This document shows positions 42,525 to 55,033 of a DNA stretch of 64,000 bases, piece after piece. A model generated the notes under the pieces. The model did not search any database. It saw only the letters and a list, made by a program, of their open reading frames with translations, and had not been told where the DNA came from. Both the position numbers and the translations under genes were made by a program. The stretch's first letter is position 1, and every line of letters begins with the position of its first letter. The stretch is from contig NC_064556.1 in NCBI RefSeq assembly GCF_023856365.1, forward strand, positions 1,254,001 to 1,318,000, written 5' to 3'. Source of the stretch: Brienomyrus brachyistius (lineage: Eukaryota; Chordata; Actinopteri; Osteoglossiformes; Mormyridae).

Positions 42525-42900
42525 GTAAAAGGTCTGGCCACATCCCCCCCCCCCCCCCCCCACTGTAGAAGGTTTGGCTATGCCCCCACCCCACTGTAGA
42601 AGGTCTGGCTACGCCCCCACCCCACTGTATAAGGTCTGGCTACACCCCCACCCCACTGTATAAGGTCTGCCTACGCCCCCACCCCACTGTAGAAGGTTTG
42701 GCTACGCCCCCGACCCACTGCACAAGGTCTGGCTACGCCCCCACCCCGCTGTAGAAGGTCTGGCTACGCCCCCACCCCCGCTGTAGAAGGTCTGGCTACG
42801 CCCCCGACCCGCTGTAGAAGGTCTGGCTACGCCCCCACCCCCGCTGTATAAGGTCTGGCTATGCCCCCACCCCGCTGTATAAGGTCTGGTTATGCCCTCA
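42525..42900 (+). repeat. 31-bp C-rich minisatellite, about 12 copies
   Basis: The unit has actgtagaaggtctggctac followed by gcccccacccc. Related degenerate copies flank it at 42421-42524 and 42901-43010, interrupted by C-runs. Confidence 0.9.
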
Positions 42901-43029
42901 AAGGAACAGAAGGGGCAGGTGCTCAGGCACCCTTACCCCCCCCCCCCCCACTCTAAAACGTTTGGCTACGCCCCCCCACCCCACTGTGGAAGGTTTGGTC
43001 ACCCACCCTCCACGTACCTGATCCAGAGA

Positions 43030-43330
43030 AATTGATACTGAATCTATTGCCCCCTCCCAGGGGCGCTGCTAAGGATTTTGGGCCCCATGAAAAGAATCTT
43101 GACAGGGCCCCCAACACAGTTTATTGGGGGCTTTTCTGGGCCCCCTCTCAGTCATGGACCCCGAGAATCGTCATCGTTTACCCCCCCTTTACAGCGCCCC
43201 TGCCCCCTCCCACCCCTGACTGGCAAAATCCACTAATTTTATCTACATGCATTATTATTAATAATGGACGTGTAAGAATATACACAGACATCCATTAACA
43301 ATCCGCCATTGGATTCATTATCTATTGCAG
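43030..43330. other. Intergenic C-rich sequence, probable old repeat
   Basis: Phrases such as aggggcgctgctaaggat and tacagcgcccctgccccctc suggest remnants of an interspersed repeat. No family assigned. Confidence 0.35.
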
Positions 43331-43693
43331 ATTAACATTCTATACAGTGACTGTAGTCAGTTATAATGTCTCTCTATCAAGCTGCTGCCATATTTCTTAC
43401 ATCCACTTCACACGTTAGTTCACAGAACAGGCGGTCCTTCCGGAGACAATGTGTACTTTTCAGGGAGGCCACTAGGTGGAGACAAATCACATATTACTAA
43501 ATATAAGAGGTTCAGAATTAAATTATCAGGAAGCGGATCTATACTTAGGGGTGGCATGGTGGTGCAGTGGTTAATTAATGGACTTTGTCTTGATCCTTAA
43601 TCACAGCTTATACCCAGCCTTTAGCAAGCATGTCCATTCTTTTCTGTATTCAGTAAATAAATAGTAAATAAATTGAATTTAATAATAAATGCA

Positions 43694-44051
43694 GTGGGGC
43701 GGCATGGTGGTGCAGTGGTTAGCACTGTTGCCTCACACCTCTGGGACCCGGGTTGGAGTCTCCGCCTGGGTCATATGTGTGCAGAGTTTGCATGTTCTCC
43801 CCATGTCGTCGTGGGGTTTCCTCTGGGTACTCCGGTTTCCCCCCACAGTCCAAAAACATGCTGAGGCTAATTGGACTTCCTAAATTGCCCGTAGGAGTGC
43901 ATGTGTGAGTGAATGGTGTGTGAGTGTGCCCTGCGATGGGCTGGCCCCCCCATCCTGGGTTGTTCCCTGCCTCGTGCCCATTGCCTCTGGGATAAGCTGC
44001 GGACCCCCCGCGACCCGGTAGGATAAGCGGTTTGGAAAATGGATGGATGGT
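43694..44051 (+). repeat. tRNA-derived SINE, full length
   Basis: It begins ggggcggcatggtggtgcag (box A), has gggttggagtctc (box B) and a conserved body (gtccaaaaacatgctgaggc, gtgtgccctgcgatgggctg). It ends aaaatggatggatgg, a short tail repeat. A head fragment of the same family is at 43551-43580. Confidence 0.85.
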
Positions 44052-44404
44052 CATAAAATGCCATGAATACTCAGTTTTAACGGGGCGCTTCTTTTTATGC
44101 CATTTTGTAGTTGGCAGCCATTTGCGTTCTTTCATAATAAAAGACCAAGTATTTTATCAGCCATAAATCATCCATATATTATGCAGTAACAGACATGGCG
44201 CCGCTGAAGTTCAGCCCTTTCCCGTTTGAGATGAACGTGTTGTTGCCGTTTCCTGCCAGCGACCTTTAAAAATCCACGACAACAGCGGGTAGATGCAGCG
44301 TGTGCAGCGGCCATATTTACGGACAAAATCAAGCTGGTCACTAAGACTTAGTTTGTGGTTAATAAATACTTAAGTAACAGCATAATACTACATTAGTAGT
44401 ATTA
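44052..44404. other. Intergenic, nothing recognised
   Basis: No supported feature. Confidence 0.4.
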
Positions 44405-45450
44405 GTTAACTGTACTGGGGCCTTTCCTCCTACCCGTACACTGCCCTGTCCTTGTTATATTCACACTGTGTGTACACTGTGGATCCTGAGCTCCGGCCTG
44501 TCGTCTCTGCATGCTGGTATACGGTGAGATGACAGTAAAGGTCACTTTGATTTAAATGATTCTAACTATCATTACTGAAGCTTAAACAATACATGAACTA
44601 AGTAGATTTACGTCTAATTAACAAAATTAAAAATCAAGCTGATAATAATTCTGATGTAAGGACATAGAGAGGTATATGGTGTCGCAGTACAAACATATTT
44701 TATTGGGAGTTTTTACGATACCAAAGTGAGGAATCATTTAAATCAAAGTGACCTTTAAGTCACTTTGAATAGTCACTTTTGAATACCTGCCCATAGTTGG
44801 AAGGACAGATGGACTTTTCTAGCTCCTACAAAATGTCATGATTGAGTGTTTTTGGCTATTTCAGTTCGAGTGCATTTCACAAGAGCCCCAGAGATAATCA
44901 CATCATTACTTTAGGTTAGTACTATTTAAAAAGGTAACAAAGAATTATATGTTTGATTTTATTGAATTTCAGCTTGTTTCAGAATCACTTTACATTTATA
45001 GTTCTTGTTTAATTGTAGTTTCTATTTTCGTATCTTATTTTATTCCAGTTTATGGAAGTGTTTGCATTAACAATTATATCCTTGCCTTACATCCTGCAAA
45101 TACTTGGTTTTAAAAAATTCTTATTAATTCCTACAACATTCATACCAAACTTAACAAATGTGACTTTTAAGAGTGACTTTACTCTAATTCTGTGCTGCTG
45201 TGCCGAGCACTTGCAGACCTTACGCCGTAGTGAGCACTTATACTTGTGCGCTGGTGATTCGAGCTTAGGCAGAGCATACGCTAGGGGTGTCAAACTCACT
45301 CACGGGGGGCAAAATTAAAAACTGGTTTGGATTTGACGGCCAAACCAGATCAATATGCATTGAACAATAGTCTTAAATTGACCGTGTTTAGTCAGATGTA
45401 TTATGATAAATTTTTCCAGGGCTGCAACAACTAATTGATTAAATCGATTA
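44405..45450 (-). repeat. Uninterrupted paralogue of the Polinton target region
   Basis: Read as reverse complement, it runs collinearly through 6552-6920 and then 22274-22952. At about 45085-45090 it has a single tgtaag where the other copy carries the 15.35-kb element. It also keeps the right end of the hAT-like element (ccagggctgcaac) and, beyond it, the complete SINE. Confidence 0.88.
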
Positions 45451-45800
45451 AAATCCATCCATCCATCCATTTTCCAAACCGCTTCTCCTACTGGGTCCGG
45501 AGCCTATCCCGGAAGCAATGGGCACGAGGCAGGGAACAACCCAGGATGGGGGGCCAGCCCATCACAGGGCACACTCACACACCATGCACTCTCACATGCA
45601 TTCCAACGGGCAATTTAGCAAGTCCAATTAGGCTCAGCATGTTTTTGGACTGTGGGGGGAAACCGGAATACCCGGAGGAAACCCCACGACGACATGGGGA
45701 GAACATGCAAACTCCACACACATGTGACCCAGGCAGAGACTCAAACCCGGGTCCCAGAGGTGTGAGGCAACAGTGCTAACCACTGCACCACCATGCCGCC
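45448..45800 (-). repeat. tRNA-derived SINE, full length, reversed
   Basis: It starts with the catccatccatcc tail and ends at ccaccatgccgcccc. It is the same family as 43694-44051 and sits at the same place as the truncated SINE head at 6473. Confidence 0.85.
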
Positions 45801-46500
45801 CCTATCTTTACTTTTCTTCTAGCAAATTGAACACAAACCAGTGTGTGGCCTGAATGAAAAGCTAATTCAGTGGCAGGAAAAGGTTTCCCGCTTATTTACA
45901 TAAAAGTCAGAGGTTCACAGGGCTGCCAGCTTTGGTCAGCTGGCTGGTCTGACATTTTCAATTCGAGACAAGTCTGCACACGCATTTACATGTATGTAAC
46001 ACTTTTATTACCTCCTAAATAGTCTGTATGGTTTCCAAGCTACGCCAACACTTTTGATGTAGCTAATTATAAGATTATAATAGAATAATATAGATTTTCC
46101 CTAAGATTTCTTGGGTGAGTCGGACAGTCAGGAAGTGTGAGTGTCAGGCCAGATGTGTGAGAGTCGGTAACCTTGGGTTCAAAGCCGAGTAAATGAGCCT
46201 TAAACTGCTGTATTGGTCTTTCATCCCCCAGATCCTAAAACATGAGCATCACACGTTAAATGTTGCTGAAAAAAACCCAGAGACTTGGATAAATATGTGA
46301 GGCAAAATGAGAAAGAGAGGCTTACCGGAGCCATGAACCAGTGCCACCTTAAATGTAAATACTTTATCATTGTGATTTATTATGATTATTATCACGATCA
46401 TTAGACTGTCTTGGTGCCCCTCTGGCACTCGGTGCCTTATGCACGAGCACATATCAGCGACACTGACAGACGGGAAGCGCAATCTGTTTCACAGAGCAGG
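45801..46500. other. Intergenic, nothing recognised
   Basis: No gene or clear repeat. Confidence 0.4.
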
Positions 46501-46621
46501 ATTTCTTGCTTAGCTGGATAGCTTGTCAGATTTAAGGTAGTCTGGACTAAATATAAGTGTAAGAAGGTCATTTAGCCCAGATTACCTTAAATCCGACCAG
46601 TTATCTGGCTGAACAAGAAAT
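46501..46621. repeat. Imperfect ~121-bp palindrome (hairpin-type short element)
   Basis: Left arm atttcttgcttagctggata and right arm ttatctggctgaacaagaaat pair inversely, with a loop around 46546-46577. It is probably a fold-back miniature element. Confidence 0.75.
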
Positions 46622-47048
46622 ACTGCTTCATGATACAGCTGCCTGTTTACTGTTATATCTGTTAGCCAGCTAACTTTATTGCAAACGGCATCAACCAATA
46701 CTTGATGATAATAAGCTAATGTTAGCTTATTAACTGAAAAAAAAATTAAGAATCACTCAGCCTGTTTATCATTTTCACCCTCTATCTGTGGTACTTTGGG
46801 ATGGTTTAGGATGCTTGTGAAATGTTGCCTGATGTCCGTCGCTCCGCATGCAAGCTGTTATCCACTTTCTGAAACAGATTAATCTGCAGCCTCTAACGTT
46901 CTTCATTTCTTCTCTGAAACAAACCTTATAAGACACACAGACAGACGTCCTAGCTGTTAGAGACCATCGTCTCTCCTGTCCTCAGTCTTCTGGGTGTATG
47001 TGTAATGTCTGATTCTGTCATTGTAAAAACTTCTTAACATCTCCTGTA
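46622..47048. other. Intergenic, nothing recognised
   Basis: No supported feature. Confidence 0.4.
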
Positions 47049-47100
47049 CAGATTCACCTCCTCATTCACTGAGCCCGTCTATCCAGGGTTTGTGGTTTAA
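47049..47100 (+). pseudogene. Orphan 3' tail of a B30.2 exon
   Basis: gtacagattcacctcctcat and the following bases match 41830-41880 of the intact B30.2 exon (LYRFTSSFTE, YPGF). It then reaches a stop. No upstream part of the exon is present. Confidence 0.75.
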
Positions 47101-47944
47101 AATGTATTTCAAACAGTCTGATGTACTGACTTTTTGTACAGCAATAACTACGAATGATGTCCTGATTATTCCAGTACTGCACACTGCAGTAGGGATGATA
47201 ACAAAGAAAGTATCAGGACTGAAGTGCATGTGTTTGAGTGCTGGATGTTACAAATGAATTATAGCCATGAGGTTATGAAGGTAATGATATTTATGCTTAA
47301 TTGTTGTCATTCAACAAACTTAACATGTTATTTAAAATATGCTTCACTTGACACTATTCATAACTACAAAAAATAACAGCTGATGTCTAATGTTTCAAAG
47401 ACAACCAGCATTAAAAGAAACTGCCCAGGTAATATTTGTCTTGAACTATATTGAGTTTTAGCCTTTTGAGATCCACTAATTTTATTGCTGTTAAAAGGTA
47501 GTTTTTATTGCTAATCAATTCAATGTTTAATAGCATCTTGCTTTGTTAGAAAAGGTTTGTGGTACCATGTGAGGTATTACATCAGAAAATATGCTTATTA
47601 TTAAGGAAGTTATGGCCAAAATATGCCTGGCATGTTGCTTGTTTACATCTTCAGTATCACTCCAAGATGGCGGCGCTGCTGACGCATAGTGGCAATAAGC
47701 AGAACAGCAAGATGGCATCTAGACTTCCATACTTATGGGGGAATCTGAATACCAAGAATACAAAGACTGCACTTTCACTCTCAGCAAGAACGTTTCTAAC
47801 TTGCCTTCTAAGGATGTACTTGTGCCGCAATGAATCATGGGATTGGTGATGATGCACCCGATGCCTCTGATATTAGGGGCGGAGCAAAACCCACATCTGG
47901 CTCGTGTACCAACAGTGAGAGAGAAGAGACAAACTCCCAGCGCC
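47101..47944. other. Intergenic, nothing recognised
   Basis: Short ORFs only, with no domain. Confidence 0.4.
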
Positions 47945-48075
47945 ACATAATTCTGTCATAGCGCACATTCGACATTATATTTGTTCATGTAAAAAGCCTG
48001 CAGTGAAATTTAGATCGTTAACACGCTTAAATCATTAACACACGATTTTAATCACGATTCACTATTCACACTTTA
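47945..48075 (-). repeat. ~120-bp dispersed repeat, copy 1
   Basis: Its reverse complement matches 58020-58130 and 61205-61318, sharing gtgtgaatagtgaatcgtga, aaatttcactgcag and acatgaacaaatataa. Confidence 0.8.
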
Positions 48076-48566
48076 CACGTTGAACAGCTCTCCTTACTAT
48101 AGACAACACGTCTTTACCTTAAAGTATGTGTGTGAGTAGTTCTAGGTCATATAATAAGATCTCAAATCGACCTGTTTCTTCATGATAAGCACATCATTTA
48201 AAGACCCTGTTTTAATGGGGTCTGTGTTGTTTTTAATCGCCCTGCGTTAATTTTAGCATGTTGTTTGATAAACCAGATACATTCTGTGATTCCACCTGAG
48301 GATTCTCTGCCTGATATCGACAAATGCAGTGCGCGCTGTCGCCTGTATCACTGCACACTCAGTCCTCACTTTAAACTAGCAAAGTAGAACAGACTGAAGA
48401 GTCACTGGATTTGCATGTGAAAAATGCAGTGTTTTTCCAAAAGAGCATTTTTGTTATTAACTGGACAAACGTGTAATTTAAATTAAGCAATTGTATAACT
48501 ACTGCATCTTATCATTATATTATTATTGCAGAGAGCTTCACAATGTGATTAAAGCTAAACATCTAC
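48076..48566. other. Intergenic, nothing recognised
   Basis: No supported feature. Confidence 0.4.
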
Positions 48567-48710
48567 TATATGTGACCCTCCAGCACAAAACCGTACGGAA
48601 GTCGCATGGCCATATTTTTAGATATTTTTTGAGCTCTTTCATTTGGTACCATAATTCTAATTTCTAATTTTTGACCCAAGTGTACAGTTTTGTGCTGGAG
48701 GGTCACATAT
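48567..48710 (+). mobile_element. MITE-like inverted-repeat element, ~144 bp
   Basis: Its terminal inverted repeats are atatgtgaccctccagcaca and the reverse tgtgctggagggtcacatat, a common fish short-element type. The target is probably TA. Confidence 0.8.
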
Positions 48711-48854
48711 GTGTTTATTGATTAAAGATGAATTACTATGTCATCAAATGTATATATTTATGAGGTTTAATATCAGTATAGTGCAATACAAATAAAGACC
48801 AAACTGGCTCTGTAATAGATTAACTGAGGTAGACTAGACTCTTGATTTATTTTG

Positions 48855-49140
48855 TGATTGAAGGTTCAGGACTTCAAAGTTCTCCTACTTACATATAAGG
48901 GGCTTAAAGGTCGAGCTGCTGCCTACCTGACAGATTTGCTTCAAGGTTACAAGCCGCACCGTCCGCTCAGATCACAGAATGCAGGTTTCTGTCGTTCCAC
49001 GTATAAATAAAGTGAGCGTGGCGGTAAAGCCTTCTGCTACAGGCCCCCACACTGTGGGATGGTTTACCAGCCTGTGGTCGGGATGCCGATCTGGTCTCGG
49101 TCTTTAAACCACGACTGAAGACCTATTACTTCAGTTTAGC
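48855..49140 (+). pseudogene. LINE ORF2 C-terminal fragment
   Basis: The broken translation contains AAYLTDLLQ, YKPHRPLRSQNAGF and a PHTVGWF-like segment, which resemble the region after the reverse transcriptase of fish L2-type LINEs. There are stops and frame breaks. Confidence 0.55.
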
Positions 49141-50779
49141 TTATTACCCACAACCAAACACACCGTAACTATGGCTGCTGGTGCTGCTGTACATGTCATT
49201 TTGATCTACTACTGTATGCTTGTCCACTAGAGTGTCACTGCATGTTCTGCCCACCTATGCTCTCTGCCCCCCTTCCCACATGTCTGGATGGTGCCTGGGG
49301 GGGGGGGCATCATCTGAGCTGGAGTCCTGGTTCAGTCTCATAGAGGGGTGACATCGTTACTAACTGTAACACACAAATGCATCAGAATGGAAATGTGCTT
49401 TACTTTGGCTGTTTTGTGTTATATGAGAAACTCGATGTACATGCAGTGTAAGTAGATGAATTAAAATGACATGCTGGCTGTGGCATGCAGGCTGTTTGGG
49501 GGCTTTCAGAGGGGCCGCCCATAAAGTGTGTAGTGCTTATTTGCTGTGTGTGCCCCCCCCCCCAAGGCTGACGACATATAAGTCACGCAGATCTGGGTCT
49601 TCCGGGTGGAGAAGTTGAGAAACCGTAGTTTAGATGATCATAGCCCCAAATTTCCACCGTGGACTTGTTTGAAACTTTGTGTGGCTTCTTTTCAGGTATA
49701 TAAGAACACCCTGAAGTTGGAATGGCAAACATTTCATGCCTTATTACAGTGGTGAGTGATTTTTAATGCTGTAAAACACACAGTATTTGCGCACTTAAAG
49801 ACTTTGTGTGGATGGTTTGGCCGCTGTTAGCTCGGCGGCTTAACACTCCGCTGCTAGTTCATCCATTTTGTATCAAACTACCTAATTAACTTTTGGATGA
49901 CACAGATGGACACACCTCAGCGTCTGGCATGTTTTATTTAAAGAAGAACACAAATTCCCCAAACATGAAAACAGCTTAATTAAGTTCAGTGTGTGAAGTG
50001 GAGAATTCAGACCACAAAAAAGTTAACCGTGCACATTTTTGGGATTTTGTGATGCCAGTTTAATATTGTGTGGGTACGTCAAACAAAATTGTGCACATGA
50101 TCTAGTACATCGTGCGCCGGAATGAAAAGAGTGTCAGTGGTCATTTATTTTATCTTGAGTTCTGCCATTACATCACAAAACCCTACAATTGCAATAAGCC
50201 TGAGTTTTTATACACAACACACACAAGTACAAATCCAAAGCAGAAACATTCATTCAAAGGTTCATAGAATAAAAGGACTCATCCACCCAGCCCACAGTTT
50301 AAGCCTAATTTCCTGATTTTTGTTCATTTAATTAAACCTTATAAACCATGTATGATACTTTATGTAACCTTATGTATGATACTTTACCTCTGGCACAAAC
50401 TATTACTCTCTAACAATGCAGTGATCCACAATACTGCTCCATTATGACATATTACAACTAAAAAAATATTTCAATTAAATTGTACAGCAATAGATGTTAA
50501 ATAAAAAAAACACTTACCAAGACATGGAGAGGAGAAGAGCATCACTATTAGAAGATTTAAATGAATCCAACGTACCATTTTCTGTGGTGAAATGTAGCCT
50601 GAGAGTCAGAATTCTTCATTAGATTTGACAAGGTCTGAGTTTGGTGCAGAGACTGATATGTATATTTATCAAGAAAGCTGGGGACACAGTACAAAGGGCG
50701 TAACTGTGATCTTCCTGTAACTATTTAACTGCAGGCCAAACAAAGAAATTGATTATTTTATACTGACACAGAAACACAC
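49141..50779. other. Intergenic, nothing recognised
   Basis: It has C/G homopolymer runs near 49300 and 49553. A stretch near 49960-50130 is weakly similar to 60260-60440 (gtgggtacgtcaaac against gtgggcacgttaaac), so it may be an old repeat. Confidence 0.4.
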
Positions 50780-50989
50780 TCAGTGACAAAAAAAGTTAAG
50801 CACCCAGACAGAGTGAAATGAATCTGCACATGGTGAAAGGTCACGTGACTGTATCAGATCAAACGGACAACAGAGTTGGCAGTATAGGCAAACTGCTGTC
50901 CCCCCGGGGCCTGGATACATGCGACGATACGGTGTGGAAGGGAATCGTACTGCCATTGTATACATCGTATCAGCCCACAGACCTGATAT

Positions 50990-51230
50990 CATATGCTATG
51001 GCTCCCCACACCATGATGTCATACCCTATGGCTCCCCACACCATGATGTCATACCCTATGGCTCCCCACACCATGACGTCATACGCTATGGCTCCCCACA
51101 CCATGACGTCATACGCTATGGCTCCCCACACCATGACGTCATACCCTATGGCTCCCCACACCATGACGTCATACCCTATGGTTCCCCACACCATGATGTC
51201 ATACCCTATGGCTCCCCACACCATGATACC
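50990..51230 (+). repeat. 30-bp minisatellite within Tc1-like ORF, about eight copies
   Basis: The unit on the + strand is ctatggctccccacaccatg followed by atgtcatacc. On the minus strand each unit codes for MVWGAI-GYD-type residues, the conserved transposase block. Confidence 0.9.
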
Positions 51231-51511
51231 AGGAGTAACGCTGGTGTCTCTCTCCACAGCATTGGCAGGATTGGCCCTCTCCGCTTGGTGCCGCCATACG
51301 GGCACACGGTGGTCAGGCGTGGTAATGCAGACCTGAGACTCATCCCTGAACATGGTGATGCCACTCGTCATCAGTCCGTGCCTCCTGGTTACAGCACCAC
51401 TCCAAACCCAGCCCTCTCTGCGCTGGTGTTAACGGCAGCCTAGGCATAGGATGGTGACCCCATAGTCCGGCTGGTGCCAGTCATTGAGACACGGTGCGGG
51501 ATGAGATGGGG

Positions 51512-51620
51512 TGTTGCAGAGAGTCCAGTACCTGTGTCCGGATGGCGTGTTGTAGAGAGTCCAGTACCTGTGTCCGGATGGCGTGTTGTAGAGAGTCCAG
51601 TACCTGTGTCCGGATGGCGG
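51512..51620 (+). repeat. 36-bp minisatellite within Tc1-like ORF, three copies
   Basis: The unit has gagagtccagtacctgtgtc and cggatggcgtgttgta. The period is a multiple of three. Confidence 0.85.
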
Positions 51621-51990
51621 GTGCAGATGTCATGGGGTTCTGTAATGCTTGGTGCACAACATGACAATCTTTCCTTGGTGTGGTCTGTCTTGGATGACCG
51701 GAACCTTCACAACGTGTGTAGGTGCCCTCACGTGCCCATTGGTTCTAACATCAGGTGACTGTGACATCTGCATGCCCACATGCCGGGCACCTGCACGAAA
51801 TGACCACCCGGCCTCATGCCAACCCACAATGTGACCCCTATCAAACTCCGTCAAGTGCTGGTAATGTTATCTAATGCGTCTACGAGGCATCCTGTGTGAC
51901 TGGTGACTAGACATGCCAGCTCCTTGCAAATCTAACCATTTACATACCCATGGCTGGTCTGAACATGCACCGAATTACATCCAAGTCGGA

Positions 51991-52915
51991 CGACCTCTAA
52001 ACACAATACAACATGAGCCCATTTTATCCATCATGAAATGTAAAGGAAAAAATACTAAGATGCAATCTGACATTTAAACCACAAATCTGGTTGGAAAATA
52101 ATAAAAACAACATAAATAACAGTTAACAAGTTATTTTCCTTAAAAAAAAGGATATCTTCTGTTATGTAACTTTACAACTGGTATGTGAAGTGTCGGGAAT
52201 GAAGAGATGATTAAAAACCTTTTAGCCATGGTTGTGTTTGTCTAAGAAACTGATTTGCTTTTAAAATTTCAACAGCAGTGCGTTTCCCAGAATCTCCAAA
52301 ATTTCCCAATCTCTTCCAGGATGTGATGTTGTCACACTGTCATGCCGAAAGACCTTTGCTTTAATGCAAGCCTCCGACTGATCGTTACATGACACCATAG
52401 ACCGTTGGAAGCTAGAATCTGAATATGGAAAAGGAAAGAAGTAAGTGACAAATGTAGATCATATCATCATTCAGAAAAAGGAGACAAATGGCCATAGGTA
52501 TTTAACACTAGGAAATGAACACTGGGAAATTAACACTGGGAAATTTACACTAGTTTTTCTTTTGTAAGCAGAAGGTTTTTATTCCAGGGCTTAAAAACAT
52601 CAGACACCTTTAAATTTGTGGGGAAGATAACATAAAAATATGTAAAAGACATGCATGAAAAAGAACGTTGGAAAATCCAAAACGGACGTAGTACTTATGA
52701 AATCCTACGTGATATTTTTGGGGGCAAAAAAGGTTCTGAAAATTCCCAGAATTCGTTTTTTTTTAATCAAGCTAGAGCACTGAACTTGGTATTAATTTTT
52801 AACAGACAAGTGCAAAGTAAAATGCTCAGATGTTTAGAAACTGTAGCTGGATATTTTTGGTAATTTCTGATAATTGGTTTTCACTAAGTTGGGTGGGGGT
52901 GAACAAAAGACTGTA
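51991..52915. other. Intergenic, nothing recognised
   Basis: AT-rich. A short tandem acactgggaaatt motif occurs at 52507-52550. Confidence 0.4.
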
Positions 52916-52992
52916 AAGCATCCATCCATTGCATCAATCCATCCATCCATTGCATCCATCCATTTCATCCATCCATCCATCCATTTTCCAAC
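52916..52992 (+). repeat. (CATC)n tract, SINE tail remnant
   Basis: Repeated catccatccat ending in ccattttccaacc, as in the reversed SINE tail at 45455. The SINE body is absent. Confidence 0.7.
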
Positions 52993-53027
52993 CACATATC
53001 CTGTTGTGGAAATGAAACCATGCAAAA

Positions 53028-53625
53028 TTTCACTCACACACACACACACACACACGTACACACACACATTGGTCTTCCTATCAAAATGGGGACCGTCCAT
53101 TCATTTCTATGGGAAAAACCCTAATCCCAATCATGACACCCTTAACCCCAACCCAGCCCTACCCTTAACCACAAGTAACCAACCCAAAGACAAGACTTTT
53201 ACCATTTTTACTTTTTTTGATTACATTCACATTTTATAAAACTGAGGTTATCCAAAAGGGAACCTCAAAAGATGTCCCCAAAAGTTTTTACCGCACTTTG
53301 GGGGACAATTTGGTCCTCAAATGTGATCTATGCAAACCCACGCGCACACACACACAGGTTTGAAATTTTATCTTTGTGGGGACTCTCCATTTACTTCTGT
53401 GGGGAAAACTTTAATCCCAACACAGTGATCTCAACGCCTACCGGGTCTAACCAAACCTAACAAAATATGAGGCATTTTTAGTTTTTTGATTCACAGATCG
53501 GTGTGGGGACCTGAAAAGTGGACTCCACAATGTCAAAACAACAGGTTTTTATTTCATTGCTGGGTACGTTTGGTCTCCACAATGTAATATAAACATAATG
53601 ACACACACAGTCAGTCAAAGGGACA
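53028..53625 (+). repeat. Fish interspersed repeat with CA ends (two related halves)
   Basis: (CA)n at 53030-53070 and 53342-53356 precede gtggggac-type phrases. gtggggactctccatttact, tggggacctgaaaagtgg and ctccacaatgtaatataaac are characteristic of a very common fish repeat. No coding capacity was seen. Confidence 0.6.
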
Positions 53626-54510
53626 TTATTTTTCTTTTCTGACTGTTAAAACCAAGTTAAAAAGCCCCCAGGTCTGGCCTGAGACAGGGAGCACTGTGGC
53701 TGACGTTCAGATCCACTGGCAAACATTGTGTCATCATTTCCCAAAACTGGCTGCTATTCTTTGTTGACAGAGCTCTATGGAGAATCACACACTAAGATAA
53801 CACAGTAAAAGCTGTCGATCGGGTGGGGGGGGGGGGGGTCTTGAAGCACTGTGTAATCAGCAAGCTAACCTGAGCACCTTTGTATGATGCTTTTATTTGG
53901 GTAATACAGCCCACAAATTCTGAAACGATACCGATCTTCAGTCACTATCTGTACACAGGCCAATTGTCTCCTCTGATCCTCTCAAAAGTTCAGGTGCAGT
54001 ATTTTATCTGCACATTATGCTAATTCAGCACAGCCTTCTTTCTGAGATACAGTCTTACATGATGTTACTGAGATGATTCGCTAATCGCCTACTCCACATC
54101 AAGGCTGGGCAATATGGCAACATATTTTATTGAGCTATTGTTGGAGAAAGCGTCAGGCTTTCCACTCCAACTCTGCACACACCATTAATTACGAGACAAC
54201 ACACTTAAAGTTTTACTTGCGCAAGGGTAACCACACTCTCTGCATGTTAGGCTACAAAGGAATGTGTTACAAAGGGTGGTTCCCCTTGGCACCTTTATTT
54301 GTAGTCAATGGGGGGCAGGGGTCTTGGAGTGAGAACAAAGAAAGGACTGTGAGAGTAAGAAGAAGTTCTGGTTTTACTCAGGTGGACAACTATTTAAACA
54401 CGTGCTCAGGATACGTGTAAAGTAATATAATCTAAAGTATGAAGGTAAAGTAAAACAAAATAATGTATATACATATTTACACTCATTGCTGATTATACAG
54501 GAATGATAAC
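53626..54510. other. Intergenic, nothing recognised
   Basis: It has a G-run at 53825-53839. No gene could be supported. Confidence 0.4.
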
Positions 54511-54692
54511 AAGATAAGATAAGATAAGATAAGATAAGATAAGATAAGCCAGGACTTTATTGATCCCACAGTGGGGAAATTTGCGTGTTAACGCAGCTCC
54601 AGACAGATAGCAAGAAAGAGTTACAAGAGTAAAGAATATAAAAAATACAAGAATAAGAATACAGAATAAAAATAATATAAAAAGATAGAGCA

Positions 54693-54725
<33 letters not shown>

Positions 54726-55033
54726 TAATGCCTATGTGCACCCATACACTGTATGAAATATGGGTAGTGGGTTGTGGAAAAGTGCAAGTAATAATAAATA
54801 TCAACTATTTAACTACTATAACTACAATTAACTACTGAGGTAGTGCTGGGTATTGGCATGTACATATATACACCCATGCTATGCACCTACATCCATACAT
54901 CCATACATTATATACAGATATGCCTCTACATATACGTAAACTGTAGATACATAACCATAAACATACACATATACATGCACAAGCCCATACCTCTACAAGG
55001 TGCGTTATGTATGAGGTGGTAGGTAATGGTGAC

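Larger units (their letters stand above)
50780..51990 (-). mobile_element. Tc1-like transposon relic
   Basis: On the minus strand a start MPRRR at about 51890 is followed by an HTH-type region (LTEFDRGHIVGWHEAGWSFR) and, later, DESQVCI, VWRHQAERANP and GIMVWGAIGYD, all typical of Tc1-like (Tcb1-type) transposases. Sequence after MVWGAI that should carry the second half of the DDE domain is missing, and the element jumps to its 3' end (gggtgcttaactttttttgtcactg, 50781-50806 reversed). Two in-frame minisatellites have expanded within the coding sequence. Confidence 0.7.

Noticed and set aside
50919..51443. Tandem-repeat + strand ORFs of the YGSPHHDVI type
   Set aside because: They are antisense to the Tc1-like transposase repeat. 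The period of 30 bp keeps all frames open.
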